Source of the DNA: BM003 sp963783695
Lineage (GTDB): Bacteria; Pseudomonadota; Gammaproteobacteria; Steroidobacterales; BM003
Assembly (NCBI GenBank): GCA_963783695.1
Contig: CAWAOM010000002.1
Span: 248,001-312,000 of the forward strand
Length of the DNA: 64,000 nucleotides
Reading direction: 5' to 3'
Within the stretch, counting starts at the first letter, position 1. Every line of letters begins with the position of its first letter. This document shows positions 1 through 8,496 of the stretch, piece after piece. A program made the position numbers and the translations under genes. Under the pieces are notes generated by a model. It worked only from the letters and a program-made list of their open reading frames with translations, was not told the DNA's origin and searched no databases.

Positions 1-520
1 CCTCGACCCGTGCCACGAGCGGACCGGGAGCAGGGCTGGCGAAGCGCAGGCGCAGCAACGAGCCACCCGGCGTTTCGACATAAACGTCGGCCTGATCGAG
101 TTCGACCGCGCCGCTCAGGGTCTGCGACTGCATCGAAAGAAACAGGTAAAGATAGTCGCCGCGTTTGCCGAGCAGGTATCGCAGCGGGTTTTCGGTGCCG
201 GGTGGGCCGCTGTGGCTCGGGGCGGGCTGCGGCGGTGTGCCCCAGTCGTTGGCGTAGCCGTCTATTGTTACCGGTTCTTTCAGTGCGAGCGCGTAAAGAT
301 CGTGCGCCGGCCACGATGTGTCGTTCAGATGAGCGCTGGTGCGGTAAATCTGTTGCGGATTGTCGCCGAGGCTGGTTGCCACGGCCATGGTTGCGGTGCG
401 CAGATTGTTCTCCTGCGCATGCCGCAGCGTGCTTTCCATTTCCCGTATAACCTGGCATCCGCCCCATGGCAGCAACAGTGTCAGCAGACTAACCAGCAGC
501 AGTTGTCCGCGCAGGCTCAC
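1..520 (-). CDS. pdsS: Proteobacterial dedicated sortase system histidine kinase, N-terminal part (cut by window edge)
   Basis: The reverse strand stays open from a GTG at 520 to the window edge, giving 173 residues without a stop. The start overlaps the regulator's stop codon as GTGA (517-520), typical of translational coupling. The visible part has a hydrophobic N-terminal segment (about residues 5-18) and then an extracytoplasmic region containing a DGYANDW stretch. That stretch resembles the sensor domain of the PdsS kinase of the dedicated sortase system. HAMP, HisKA and ATPase domains would lie beyond the left edge and cannot be checked. The identity rests mainly on the very characteristic partner regulator, so this is a well-supported inference. 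The sortase and its target protein are expected further left. Confidence 0.75.
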   Translation of the reverse strand, partial: MSLRGQLLLVSLLTLLLPWGGCQVIREMESTLRHAQENNLRTATMAVATSLGDNPQQIYRTSAHLNDTSWPAHDLYALALKEPVTIDGYANDWGTPPQPAPSHSGPPGTENPLRYLLGKRGDYLYLFLSMQSQTLSGAVELDQADVYVETPGGSLLRLRFASPAPGPLVARVE

Positions 521-1227
521 GGTGGCGTCTGGTTGCCTTGTTGGAGCCAGCGATAGCCCATGCCGTAGACCGTTTGGATCGCCGTGAAGTCCGAGTCCAG
601 CGCCTGGAATTTGCGCCGGATTCTCTTTATGTGCGAGGTAATCGTGCTGTCGTCGAGAACGGTACTGGCCGCTTCCATCAGCTGGTCGCGATTTTTCACA
701 TGGCCGGGTCGCCTGGCCAGCGCATGGACCATCCAGAACTCGGTCACGGTAAGCGCGACGTGCTCGCCGTTCCACCTGGCGGACAGGCGATCGAGATCCA
801 GCGTGAGATTGCCCTGGGTCAGCTCGGCAGCGGTTGAATCGGGTTGCTGCATCGAATCGACCCGGCGAAAAAGCGCGACGACACGGGCGGTCAGTTGCGC
901 CAGGCTGATGTCCTTGGTCAGATAATCATCCGCACCGAGACGCAACCCGGAAACGACGTCGAGCTCGCTGTCCAGCGCGGTCAGAAAAATGATCGGCAGC
1001 TGCGAAGAGTGTGCGCGTAAACCGCGACACAGCGCAAAGCCACCCTCCGGTTCGTCGCCGAGACCGATATCGATGATGACGAGATCCGGCAATCGGCTGG
1101 AGAAAGCTTCGGCCGCTGCCGGGCGATCGCCATACAGATTGACACGGTAGCCTTGCCGGCGTAGCGCGTCGGCGTAGTTCTCACGGATAGAGGGTTCGTC
1201 TTCGACGATCGCAATTGTGCGTTTCAT
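517..1227 (-). CDS. pdsR: Proteobacterial dedicated sortase system response regulator
   Basis: A 236-residue OmpR-type regulator. The receiver domain spans about residues 1-118 with the acidic pair E9/D10 and phospho-acceptor D53 inside DLVIIDIGLGDE. The DNA-binding winged helix lies about 135-230 and contains LTVTEFWMVHALARRPGHVK and ends in IQTVYGMGYRW. The DIGLGDEPEGG and LTVTEFWMVHAL signatures are, as I recall the family, typical of PdsR, which accompanies a single dedicated sortase and one target protein in marine-type Gammaproteobacteria. It is co-oriented with and overlaps the kinase gene by 4 bases. No sortase is inside the window, so the rest of the system is inferred to lie to the left. 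Confidence 0.88.
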   Translation of the reverse strand: MKRTIAIVEDEPSIRENYADALRRQGYRVNLYGDRPAAAEAFSSRLPDLVIIDIGLGDEPEGGFALCRGLRAHSSQLPIIFLTALDSELDVVSGLRLGADDYLTKDISLAQLTARVVALFRRVDSMQQPDSTAAELTQGNLTLDLDRLSARWNGEHVALTVTEFWMVHALARRPGHVKNRDQLMEAASTVLDDSTITSHIKRIRRKFQALDSDFTAIQTVYGMGYRWLQQGNQTPP

Positions 1228-1382
1228 CTGGATTAAGTGTTGGCCGGTATTGCGAGCTGTATACCATGACTGGCCTGTTGTTTCGGTGTGGCGCGGCCGG
1301 AAGCCACAATTTGCCAGATTTCGCCATGCGGCTGCTTGTTTTCAGCCTGCTGCGGTCAGCAGGGCGGTTTTAAATCGCAGTC

Positions 1383-1943
1383 ATGGCTACAGCGAATCGA
1401 TTGCGGTACTCACTCTGCCTCGCGCTGACCGGGCTCAGCGGTGCGCTGGCGGCGCAATTTACGCCGGCACACAGTGTCGCTGTGATGGCGCGCGCGGTGT
1501 TTCCGTCCGCCATTGCCGCGAGTTTTACAGATCTGCCGCAGTTGTGGCCGTTGCTGCAGTTCGATTTTGGCGACGAGTTGATCGAGTTCGCGATTGTCGG
1601 GACGCGGCAAGCAGACGTTGGCCGGACGCAGACGCTCGAGCTTCAGGGTTGCGGCGAACGCCAGCTGCGCTTGCTCGAAAGCCTCGATCCCCACCAGCGC
1701 TTCCGCCTGTTGATGCCCGGCCGGCCTGTGCAGTGGTTTGAGGTGACCGATCATCGTCTGTTCGCTGCGAATCGGCCGCTGGCCTTGCCGCATCGGGCCC
1801 AGGCCGTGATTCTGCGCTGTCATGCTGCCGACCGCCTGCTGTCGCCGCGCCATCTCGCCTACCTGGTATTTGCCCGACCGATCGATCCCGCAGGCGACGC
1901 TGGGCCGGCGGCCGCCGCCGCGGCTGTGCGCCGAAGGCATTGA
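1383..1943 (+). CDS. Small secreted protein, function unknown
   Basis: A 186-residue reading frame with codon usage like its neighbours. Residues 1-24 look like a Sec signal peptide (basic start, LCLALTGLSGALAA, cleavage near AA/Q25). The mature part has no cysteine pair or motif I recognise. The last 20 residues become alanine- and arginine-rich, so the true 3' end could be imperfect. It is divergent from pdsR, with 155 bases between the two starts, and might share its promoter region. An opposite-strand frame over the same bases lacks any domain-like character. The gene call is moderately supported and no function is assigned. Confidence 0.5.
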   Translation: MATANRLRYSLCLALTGLSGALAAQFTPAHSVAVMARAVFPSAIAASFTDLPQLWPLLQFDFGDELIEFAIVGTRQADVGRTQTLELQGCGERQLRLLESLDPHQRFRLLMPGRPVQWFEVTDHRLFAANRPLALPHRAQAVILRCHAADRLLSPRHLAYLVFARPIDPAGDAGPAAAAAAVRRRH

Positions 1944-2088
1944 CCCCGAGCCGTTATTCCGTGGCGACCTCGCTGGTGGCCGGCACGCTGGCCCTTTTTC
2001 GCGCTGAATTCAGCCAGCGGGCAGCCCGGCTGGCAACGCGTGCCCGGCTTGACTAGTCTGTGACCAGGTTGCCGGTCCGGAGGGGAAA

Positions 2089-2505
2089 ATGCGAATAGCG
2101 CGGCTTGTGTTGCTGGTATTCGGCTTGATGTTTCTGGGGTTCGGCCTGGCCTTCGCTGCCGCACCGTGGAGTATGGCGAAACTGATTGGATTACAGGCAA
2201 CCTCGCCGCAGGCGGTGACCGAGTTGCGAGCGTTCTACGGTGGCCTGGAAATTGGCCTTGGCGCGTTCATGATTGCCTGCGCGGCGACTCGCCGCTGGAT
2301 GCGCGCGGGCCTGCAAAGCCTGCTGGTGGTCTGCGCCGGGATCGCGGCGGGCCGGGTCTTCGGTCTGGCCATCGACAATTCGGCGAGTACGCTGATGTGG
2401 GCGGCGCTCGCGACTGAAGTGGCCGGAGCGGTGCTCGCGGTGGTTGCGATAAACAGCCTCGAGACCGTGGAGCGTGCGACGGCGAGCCCGGGCTGGCGCG
2501 GCTAG
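2089..2505 (+). CDS. DUF4345 family inner-membrane protein
   Basis: A 138-residue protein with four hydrophobic helices (about residues 5-25, 45-67, 74-92 and 98-120). It has the FYGGLEIGLG motif after helix 1 that marks the DUF4345 family. Members are small integral membrane proteins of unknown role. The start is an ATG preceded by AGGGGAAA, a good ribosome-binding site. Its TAG stop shares bases with the TAG stop of the convergent VOC gene through a CTAG palindrome at 2502-2505, so neither gene has room for a terminator before the other. The family assignment is good; function is unknown. Confidence 0.8.
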   Translation: MRIARLVLLVFGLMFLGFGLAFAAAPWSMAKLIGLQATSPQAVTELRAFYGGLEIGLGAFMIACAATRRWMRAGLQSLLVVCAGIAAGRVFGLAIDNSASTLMWAALATEVAGAVLAVVAINSLETVERATASPGWRG

Positions 2506-2897
2506 GTGCGCGTCATGGGCTCCTCGCTCGAGAGCGCCATCAGGTTGTCCTCGCTGTCGCGGAAAAAGGCCATCCACAGGTCGTGATCGGGCATTTCGGC
2601 AACCTTGTGCGGGTCGCCTTCGAAAATCACCCCGCGTTCTGCCAACGCGGCATGGGCAGCCTCGATGCCCTCCACCGCGAAAAACAGAATACTGCCTGGA
2701 TGGTCGAATTGCGGTGCCGATGGCAGTGTCAGCATCAGGCGCAGACCGCCGCAGTCGAAGAAGGCCATCCCGGGGGCGCGAAATAACTCATCCAGCCCCA
2801 GGGCCTCGCTGTAGAAGGAGGCGGCGCGGTCGATGTCGTGGACCCGGATGGCGATTTGGTGGACGTTCACTATGGGTCGGAATGAGTTTGCAGTCAT
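2502..2897 (-). CDS. VOC (glyoxalase/bleomycin-resistance fold) protein
   Basis: A 131-residue protein of the vicinal oxygen chelate fold. The N-terminal half begins with VHQIAIRVHDIDRAASFYSE and the second beta-alpha-beta-beta-beta unit runs from about residue 65. H13-type and glutamate positions fit metal ligands, and the C-terminus contains FFRDSEDNLMALSSE with the usual D-E end. Members are dioxygenases, isomerases or resistance proteins, and the substrate cannot be read here. I placed the start at 2897 because TGGAG lies a few bases upstream and the fold begins soon after. A longer frame to 3026 has a non-family N-terminus. Convergent with the DUF4345 gene. Confidence 0.85.
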   Translation of the reverse strand: MTANSFRPIVNVHQIAIRVHDIDRAASFYSEALGLDELFRAPGMAFFDCGGLRLMLTLPSAPQFDHPGSILFFAVEGIEAAHAALAERGVIFEGDPHKVAEMPDHDLWMAFFRDSEDNLMALSSEEPMTRT

Positions 2898-3179
2898 CGG
2901 TGCTCCAGCCATTCTCTCGGTTCGATACAGTTTGTCACGGGTAGCCGAGGATACGCCAAATCCGGTACGGGGCGTGGTGAATGCAACACGGGCCGTGTGG
3001 CCGGTTTCGAATTTCGCCGCAGCCATCGAACGGGCGCCGGCCGGGCCGCTTTATCGCGGCCGACATGGCGGTCGCGCACCAGTGCGGCAAAGGGCTCTCG
3101 GCTTGACCGGATGGTCAGGTATGTTTCCGAATCCGTCGCCGGCAGCGGCATACCGGGAATCAATTCACGTCAGGCGGGC

Positions 3180-4523
3180 TCAGACAAATCCGGCGCGCCT
3201 GTCGAGACGTCTGTAGACGATCCAGAGGCTGATGCCACGCGCACTCATGAACACCATGAAAGCGAGCCACAGGCCATGATTGCCGAAGGGGTGTAGCAGC
3301 TGCCACGCGGCTGCGAACAGCCCCAGCGACAGCAGCATGGTATTGCGCATTTCCCGGGCCCGGGTCGCACCGACAAAAATGCCGTCGAACGCGAAGCTCC
3401 ACACCGACAGTAGTGGAGAGGCGACCATCCATGGCAGGTAGGCGGTGGCGCTGGCGCGCACGCTCTCAATACTGGTCAGCAACGAGATGATGGCTGGCCC
3501 CGCGATCCAGTAAATTGCGGCGAACAGCACGGCCACGCCCGCGGACCATTGCAGCGACAGTTTTACTGCGCGGCGATAGCGCAGCCGGTCCTGGTCCCCG
3601 GCGGCACGCCCAACCAGGGCCTCGGCGGCGTTGGCGAAGCCGTCCAGCGCGTAGGCCATGAAATATTGAAAATTAATCAGGATGGCGTTTGCGGCGAGGA
3701 TTGTCTCACCCAGGCGTGCGCCCTGAGCGGTCAGGAAAGCAAAGGCTGTCATCAGCGCCAGCGTGCGCAGGAACAGGTTGGCGTTTATCGAGAACAAGCG
3801 GCGGTAGCGCCCGGGGCGGCGCAGCGCGTCGAGGTGCCAGGCGCCGCCGGCTCCGGCCAGCATCTTCCGCACCGCCAGCAAGCCCGCGCAAAGCCCGGTG
3901 TACTCGGCGATTACCGATGCGGTTGCGACCCCGGCGGTTTCCAATCCCAGCGCGGATACGAACAGGAAATCGAGCGCGATGTTGGTGAGATTCACTGTCA
4001 GCAGCAGCAATAGCGGGCCGCGACCGTTCTGCATCCCGATAAACCAGCCCACCAGCACGAAGTTGGCGAGCGTAGCCGGCGCGCTCCAGATCCGAACGGC
4101 GAAATAGCGGCCCGCTTCGCTAGTGACAGCGGGACCGGCACCGATCAGGTCAAGCGCCAGCGGGCCGATGAACGGATGCAGCGCAATCAGGGCAACCCCC
4201 AGCGTCGCGGCTACCGCAAGCGATTGCCCCAGTACGTCACGCATTGCCTGCGCGTCATCTCGGCCGAAAGCCTGGGCCGCGAGCCCGGTGGTTCCCATCC
4301 GCAGGAAGTTCAGCGCCATGTAGAGAAAGCCGAAAATCGTTGCGCCGACCGCCAGTCCCCCGAGAAACCGCGGGTCGTCGAGATGACCCAGCACTGCAGT
4401 ATCGACGGCCCCGAGCAACGGAACCGAAATGTTGGACAGGATCAGCGGTGCGGCAATCCGCCATATATCGCGGTGGCCGTAGCTCGACGTGTCGTGCCGA
4501 TTCAGGTTGCTGCCATTGCCCAC
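3180..4523 (-). CDS. MATE family efflux transporter (DinF-like)
   Basis: A roughly 447-residue membrane protein with twelve hydrophobic helices in two six-helix halves. The first half starts with IWRIAAPLILSNISVPLLGAVDTAVLG, the hallmark of multidrug and toxic compound extrusion exporters, which are Na+- or H+-coupled. Continuous overlaps such as GVATASVIAEYTG and NAEALVGRAAG resemble the DinF branch. I chose the GTG at 4523, with GGAG just upstream, because an in-frame ATG at 4601 would add a non-hydrophobic extension overlapping the vapC gene. It follows vapC by 25 bases and may be read through from it. The substrate is unknown. Confidence 0.88.
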   Translation of the reverse strand: MGNGSNLNRHDTSSYGHRDIWRIAAPLILSNISVPLLGAVDTAVLGHLDDPRFLGGLAVGATIFGFLYMALNFLRMGTTGLAAQAFGRDDAQAMRDVLGQSLAVAATLGVALIALHPFIGPLALDLIGAGPAVTSEAGRYFAVRIWSAPATLANFVLVGWFIGMQNGRGPLLLLLTVNLTNIALDFLFVSALGLETAGVATASVIAEYTGLCAGLLAVRKMLAGAGGAWHLDALRRPGRYRRLFSINANLFLRTLALMTAFAFLTAQGARLGETILAANAILINFQYFMAYALDGFANAAEALVGRAAGDQDRLRYRRAVKLSLQWSAGVAVLFAAIYWIAGPAIISLLTSIESVRASATAYLPWMVASPLLSVWSFAFDGIFVGATRAREMRNTMLLSLGLFAAAWQLLHPFGNHGLWLAFMVFMSARGISLWIVYRRLDRRAGFV

Positions 4524-4548
4524 AGGCTCCGCGGCCCGGGTCCGGCGG

Positions 4549-4974
4549 TCATGCCGGGAGCCGCCAGCGCAGACCCGGGAATCGTGCGTAGTCGCGGTCA
4601 AGCGTTATCCACTCACAGCCCCATTCGATGGCCAGAGCCGCATGCCATGCCATGCCGGCCAACGGTCCGCGCGCCTCGGCGCTCTCACACAGGCGGGCAA
4701 ACAGGGACCAGTGCCTTGGCCCGGGATGAACCGGCACGCAGTGCTGCTGCGCGAGCAGAGCTTCGCAAAATTGCACGATCCGCGCGGGCTTGTTGGGGCG
4801 GACGAATACGCGCGGGTTGCTGGCGGTTTTGACGACGTCGGCGAGTATCGTGGGCGCAATGGCGAACCGCGCGTCGTCCTCCAGCACGGTTTCGAGCCAT
4901 TTGCGGCACAGCGGATGCTCGGGAGCATCCTGGCGAAAGGCCTGCACCAGAACCCCCGTATCGGGCAGGATCAT
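4549..4974 (-). CDS. vapC: PIN-domain toxin of a VapBC module
   Basis: A 141-residue PIN-domain protein. The N-terminus MILPDTGVLVQAF carries the first catalytic aspartate (D5), and the C-terminal TLDRDYARFPGL supplies D126 and D128. These fit the acidic Mg2+ site of VapC ribonucleases, which cleave tRNA or rRNA when released from the antitoxin. It overlaps the antitoxin gene by four bases (ATGA at 4971-4974), so translation is coupled and antitoxin first, the usual order. The length and the CEWITLDRDYARF ending fit the TA-type PIN family well. The RNA target cannot be deduced. Confidence 0.88.
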   Translation of the reverse strand: MILPDTGVLVQAFRQDAPEHPLCRKWLETVLEDDARFAIAPTILADVVKTASNPRVFVRPNKPARIVQFCEALLAQQHCVPVHPGPRHWSLFARLCESAEARGPLAGMAWHAALAIEWGCEWITLDRDYARFPGLRWRLPA

Positions 4975-5210
4975 GACTGCGTCTGCGGTGGCTCGAAGTC
5001 AGCGCTCCGCGCCAGATCGATGCCCGGCACGGTGCCGCCCCTTTTGCCCGAAATCGGCAGCCGCGGTTTTGCCGCGGGCTGTGGCGGGGGCTTGCTCAAA
5101 ACCAGGCGCAGACCCTCCTCGATCAACGCGGTCAGCGTTCTCCCGTGTTCGGCTGCATGGGTCTTTGCCTGCCTCAGCAGGGCGTCATCGAGTCGCACCG
5201 TCGTTCGCAT
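4971..5210 (-). CDS. vapB: Ribbon-helix-helix antitoxin of the VapBC pair
   Basis: About 79 residues. The N-terminal 40 residues (RTTVRLDDALLRQAKTHAAE followed by GRTLTALIEEGLRLVL) form a ribbon-helix-helix DNA-binding domain. The rest is a proline-rich, probably disordered region that would wrap the toxin. I prefer the ATG at 5210 because the family usually begins MRTTVRLDD; an ATG at 5222 adds only four residues, and neither has a strong ribosome-binding site. The segment around the start carries GCATAAG at 5211-5217 and again at 5232-5238, 21 bases apart, a plausible autorepression operator. Confidence 0.85.
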   Translation of the reverse strand: MRTTVRLDDALLRQAKTHAAEHGRTLTALIEEGLRLVLSKPPPQPAAKPRLPISGKRGGTVPGIDLARSADFEPPQTQS

Positions 5211-5238
5211 GCATAAGAGCATACCGTTGAGGCATAAG
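5211..5238. promoter_or_regulatory. Possible VapBC autoregulatory operator
   Basis: GCATAAG occurs at 5211-5217 and 5232-5238, exactly 21 bases apart and so on the same DNA face, with a further GCATA at 5219. It sits at the start of the antitoxin gene, where RHH antitoxins normally bind. This is position- and repeat-based inference only. Confidence 0.3.
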
Positions 5239-5368
5239 TATGTCTATCTGTTGAAAGCGCTATCCGTTGCGCCCCTGTTGGCTGATTGAGGGTTGCCGTG
5301 TCAGGCTCGAGCTGCACCAAAAATCCCTTGTAAATCAGTGCCTGGAGCTAGCGTGATGACGGTTTGTC

Positions 5369-5554
5369 TTAGCCGTTTCTGCGCCGCTGCCGGCGACCCC
5401 GGCGGAACAGTTCAACCCAGAAAAACAGCTCGGCGACGACGCCGAGGACCAGAAAAGCGCCGACTGCAGCACCGCCACCGAAACCCGCGCCGAACAGGTA
5501 CGCGGTAACGGCGATGGCCGCATAGACAACGAGCCGGTGCGACCCGGCAGTCAT
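5369..5554 (-). CDS. Small two-helix membrane protein
   Basis: A 61-residue product with two hydrophobic stretches (about residues 7-26 and 29-49) separated by a glycine-rich turn (GAGFGGGAAVG), ending in an arginine-rich tail (RRGRRQRRRNG). It starts 10 bases downstream of the glutaryl-CoA dehydrogenase stop on the same strand, so it is probably the last gene of that transcript. The positive-inside rule puts the C-terminus in the cytoplasm. I recognise no family. An overlapping frame on the same strand looks less protein-like. Moderate confidence that it is real. Confidence 0.55.
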   Translation of the reverse strand: MTAGSHRLVVYAAIAVTAYLFGAGFGGGAAVGAFLVLGVVAELFFWVELFRRGRRQRRRNG

Positions 5555-5564
5555 GGCTGCCAGG

Positions 5565-6773
5565 TCAAAATGCGTTGACGCCGGTAAGTTCCTTGCCGAT
5601 TACGAGCTCGTGCACCGTTTCGGTACCTTCGTAGGTGATGACACTTTCGAGGTTCAGTGCGTGACGAATCGGTACGTACTCCGCGCTGATACCGGCGCCG
5701 CCGAGGATATCGCGGGCGTCACGGGCAATATCGAGCGCCATCCGGACGTTGTTCCATTTCGCCATCGAAACCTGGGCCGGCTGCATGGTTCCGGCTTCCT
5801 TCATCCGTCCGAGTCGCAGCGACAACAGTTGTGCAGTGGTAATCCGCCGGGCCATGTCCGCCATTCGCCGCTGGATCGTCTGGGTGTGATTGAGCGGGCG
5901 TCCAAACATGACCCGGTCCTCGGTGTACGCCAGTACCTGCTCGAGACAGGCCTGGGCGGCGCCGATCGCGCCCCAGGTAATGCCGTAGCGTGCCTGGGTC
6001 AGGCACGACAGGGGTCCCTTGAGACCCCTGACCGCGGGCAACATGTTGGTAGCCGGAACCCTGACATTGTCGAAGAACAGGCTGGAGGTAATCGATGCGC
6101 GCAGCGAGAACTTGCGCTTGATCTCCGGCGCCTCGAATCCCGGTGTTCCCTTTTCCACCAGGAATCCGCGTACGCCTTCGTCGGTCATTGCCCAGACCAC
6201 GGCGACGTCGGCAATGCTGCCGTTGGTAATCCACATCTTTGCGCCATTGATGATCCAGTCATCGCCGTCACGCCTGGCGTGGGTTTTCATATTCGACGGA
6301 TCGGAGCCGCCGTGCGGCTCGGTCAGGCCGAAACAGCCAATTGCTTCGCCGCGCGCCATCGCCGGCAGCCAGCGTTGTTTTTGCTCTTCGGATCCGTAGG
6401 TGTGAATCGGATACATCACGAGGCTGGACTGAACCGAGGCAAAACTGCGCAAACCCGCGTCGCCTCGCTCCAGTTCCTGGCAAATCAGGCCGTAACAGAT
6501 CGCGTTGAGCCCGGCGCAATCGTAGCCCTCGAGCGAGCAGCCGAGCACGCCGAGTTCGGCCATGTCAGCGACCAGGTTACGGGGAAAACGATGTTCCTCG
6601 AAGCATTCCTGGATGACCGGCATGACTTTGTCGGCAACGAAGCGCGCGATCGAATCCTGAACCATCTGTTCGTCTTCCGACAATTCCGAGCGGATGTCGT
6701 AAAAATCCAGCGGGTTGAGCGTGGAAACGGCAGCTTCGTGCCGTTGCCCGGCCTGGTTTGCAGGGGTCGCCAT
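5565..6773 (-). CDS. gcdH: Glutaryl-CoA dehydrogenase
   Basis: A 402-residue acyl-CoA dehydrogenase. The N-terminal helical domain is about residues 20-145, the middle beta domain 146-250 (GCFGLTEPHGGSD and WITNG FAD-contact motifs) and the C-terminal helical domain 255-395. The run RSFASVQSSLVMYPI contains the arginine that binds the distal carboxylate of glutaryl-CoA in this subfamily, and the catalytic base is Glu382 in TYEGTETVHELVIG. The enzyme oxidises and decarboxylates glutaryl-CoA to crotonyl-CoA in lysine and tryptophan breakdown, passing electrons to ETF. Length and motifs match GCDH rather than a straight-chain dehydrogenase. No other genes of the pathway adjoin it. Confidence 0.93.
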   Translation of the reverse strand: MATPANQAGQRHEAAVSTLNPLDFYDIRSELSEDEQMVQDSIARFVADKVMPVIQECFEEHRFPRNLVADMAELGVLGCSLEGYDCAGLNAICYGLICQELERGDAGLRSFASVQSSLVMYPIHTYGSEEQKQRWLPAMARGEAIGCFGLTEPHGGSDPSNMKTHARRDGDDWIINGAKMWITNGSIADVAVVWAMTDEGVRGFLVEKGTPGFEAPEIKRKFSLRASITSSLFFDNVRVPATNMLPAVRGLKGPLSCLTQARYGITWGAIGAAQACLEQVLAYTEDRVMFGRPLNHTQTIQRRMADMARRITTAQLLSLRLGRMKEAGTMQPAQVSMAKWNNVRMALDIARDARDILGGAGISAEYVPIRHALNLESVITYEGTETVHELVIGKELTGVNAF

Positions 6774-6915
6774 GGTAATCGTCCTCGAGTTTCGGGCGGT
6801 GCAGACAGACGGTGAATGATACTGGATTCAATTACACCGGGCATACGTCGAGGCCGCCGCCGCGAGCGGGTCGGCGCTCGCGGCCTGGGCGCCGGGTGTG
6901 GTCGGGGGGGGAGTG

Positions 6916-7383
6916 CTAGTAGGGGATGCCGAGACGGCGGTAGATGAAACCGAGCAGCCATGCCGGCCCGATCATCAGAAATTGCAGATCCTTGAAGAAC
7001 GACGGCTTCTTTCCCTCGACGAGATGGCCGATGAACTGGCCGACCCAGGCGACGACAAAAATCACCACGCTGATCAGCCACAGCGGTGTCGCGAAACCAT
7101 CCAGCCAGTGAACGATAGCCATCATCGCGAGCACGATGACCACCATCCCGAGGCCGAGTGTGACCGACATCAGGAAATAGTAGACCACGGCTGCCATCAC
7201 AAACGCCGTGCCCCAGTTCAGCGCTGGCGATATCTGTTCGAACGCGGCCGGTACCGGTAGCGACCACAGCATGCCGATAACGCTGACCACAATCGCCGGC
7301 ACGCATATCCAGTGAATCAATTTGTTGGTCGGATTGACGTGACTTTCGCCGTATTCGGCGAACCATTCATCGGCGCTGCGCAT
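6916..7383 (-). CDS. Mpo1-like (DUF962) membrane protein
   Basis: A 155-residue protein with four hydrophobic helices. The N-terminal motif WFAEYGESHVNPTNKLIHWICVP and the later GQFIGHLVEGKKPSFFKD match the Mpo1/DUF962 family. The yeast member Mpo1 is an Fe2+-dependent dioxygenase that alpha-oxidises 2-hydroxy fatty acids, and the conserved histidines seen here (H15, H24 and the GH of QFIGH) would bind iron. Bacterial members are poorly studied. It stands alone between gcdH and rpoH on the same strand, with a clear rpoH terminator upstream of it, so it has its own promoter. Confidence 0.85.
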   Translation of the reverse strand: MRSADEWFAEYGESHVNPTNKLIHWICVPAIVVSVIGMLWSLPVPAAFEQISPALNWGTAFVMAAVVYYFLMSVTLGLGMVVIVLAMMAIVHWLDGFATPLWLISVVIFVVAWVGQFIGHLVEGKKPSFFKDLQFLMIGPAWLLGFIYRRLGIPY

Positions 7384-7512
7384 GACGGATACTCCCCGGA
7401 CAGTGGCCGAAACTAGCGCGTGTGATTCGCCAGCGCAAGTGCGAACGGGAATGATTTCGGCGCCGCGGAACAGGGGCCGTCCGGCTTCCCGGCGCGGGGT
7501 AGCCGGCCTCGG

Positions 7513-7550
7513 CGAAATAAAAGAGCCCGGCCATTGGCCGGGCTCTTTCG
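7513..7550 (-). terminator. Rho-independent terminator of rpoH
   Basis: A perfect 13-base-pair stem (arms 7520-7532 and 7536-7548, AAAGAGCCCGGCC with its complement) with a 3-base loop. Read on the minus strand it ends in TTTTATTTC. It lies 24 bases beyond the rpoH stop, on the correct strand. Confidence 0.88.
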
Positions 7551-7573
7551 GGACACCCCGCGATCACGTAAGC

Positions 7574-8434
7574 CTAGATGGCCACCTGCGCGCGCAGTTT
7601 TTTGATGGCATTGGCTTCGATCTGGCGAATCCGCTCGGCCGAAACCTCGTACTCATCGGCGAGATCCTGCAGTGTCACCTTCGGTTCAGACAACCAGCGC
7701 CGTTGCAGGATGTTGCGGCTGCGTTCGTCGAGCGTGCGCAGTGCCGCAACGAGACGCTCACCTGCCGAATCCGCTATTTCGCTGTTAGCGACCAGGTCGG
7801 CCGGGTCCGCTTCCGGGCTCGACAGATAGGCCGACGGCGAATAGGTATCCTCGTCGTCGTGGGTTGGCGCATCGAATGCCATATCGTGCCCGTACATGCG
7901 CTTTTCCATCTCGGTCACTTCGGCAGGAGCGACACCCAGGTCGCGTGCCACCGCCTCTGTTTCGTCCTGGGAAAGCCAGCTCAGGTTCTTTTTGAACTTG
8001 CGCAGATTGAAAAACAGTTTGCGCTGAGCCTTGGTCGTCGCGACCTTCACCATGCGCCAGTTACGCAGGATGTACTCGTGGATCTCGGCGCGAATCCAGT
8101 GCACAGCAAAGGACACCAGGCGCACGCCGACTTCGGGGTCGAAGCGCTTGACCGCCTTCATCATGCCGACATTGCCTTCCTGGATCAGATCGCCCACGTT
8201 CAGGCCGTAACCGGAGTAGCCGCGGGCGATATGCACAACGAATCGCAAATGCGACAGCACGAGCTGACGCGCCGCGTCGAGATCGTTGTCGTTGCGGTAG
8301 CGCTCAGCCAGGTCCCGTTCCTCTTCCCTGGTCAGGATGGGAATCGTCGCGACGGCTTGTGTATAGGCGTCGAGACTCCCGATCGGCCCGGCGAGCATCA
8401 AATCACTGTGTTTGCGAGCAAGCGCGTTAGGCAT
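7574..8434 (-). CDS. rpoH: RNA polymerase heat-shock sigma factor sigma-32
   Basis: A 286-residue sigma-70 family protein. Region 2 carries LVLSHLRFVVHIARGYSGYG, the LIQEGNVGMMKAVKRFDP core-binding helix and VSFAVHWIRAEIHEYILRNW for -10 recognition. It also has the RpoH-box-like TTKAQRKLFFNLRKFKK, and region 4 (VTLQDLADEYEVSAERIRQIEANAIKKL) for -35 recognition. Sigma-32 directs transcription of chaperone and protease genes after heat stress. The start at 8434 gives the normal length of about 285 residues, with GGAGG upstream. It is downstream of ftsX on the same strand but has its own leader with a CIRCE operator, a sigma-E-like promoter and a terminator. Confidence 0.97.
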   Translation of the reverse strand: MPNALARKHSDLMLAGPIGSLDAYTQAVATIPILTREEERDLAERYRNDNDLDAARQLVLSHLRFVVHIARGYSGYGLNVGDLIQEGNVGMMKAVKRFDPEVGVRLVSFAVHWIRAEIHEYILRNWRMVKVATTKAQRKLFFNLRKFKKNLSWLSQDETEAVARDLGVAPAEVTEMEKRMYGHDMAFDAPTHDDEDTYSPSAYLSSPEADPADLVANSEIADSAGERLVAALRTLDERSRNILQRRWLSEPKVTLQDLADEYEVSAERIRQIEANAIKKLRAQVAI

Positions 8435-8469
8435 AGTTGCGATAGCACCTCCAAAATAGACAGACAATT

Positions 8470-8496
8470 TTAGCACTCTACGAATTGGAGTGCTAA
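8470..8496. promoter_or_regulatory. CIRCE operator (HrcA-binding site) upstream of rpoH
   Basis: The sequence is TTAGCACTC, nine bases, then GAGTGCTAA, an exact match to the CIRCE consensus with its 9-base spacer. CIRCE binds the heat-shock repressor HrcA and is best known in front of groESL and dnaK. Here it lies 36 bases upstream of the rpoH start codon, so HrcA would repress the heat-shock sigma factor itself. No groESL or hrcA gene is near. Confidence 0.9.

Noticed and set aside
5553..6815. Rightward 420-residue frame opposite gcdH
   Set aside because: gcdH on the other strand has full family motifs and the opposite frame has none.
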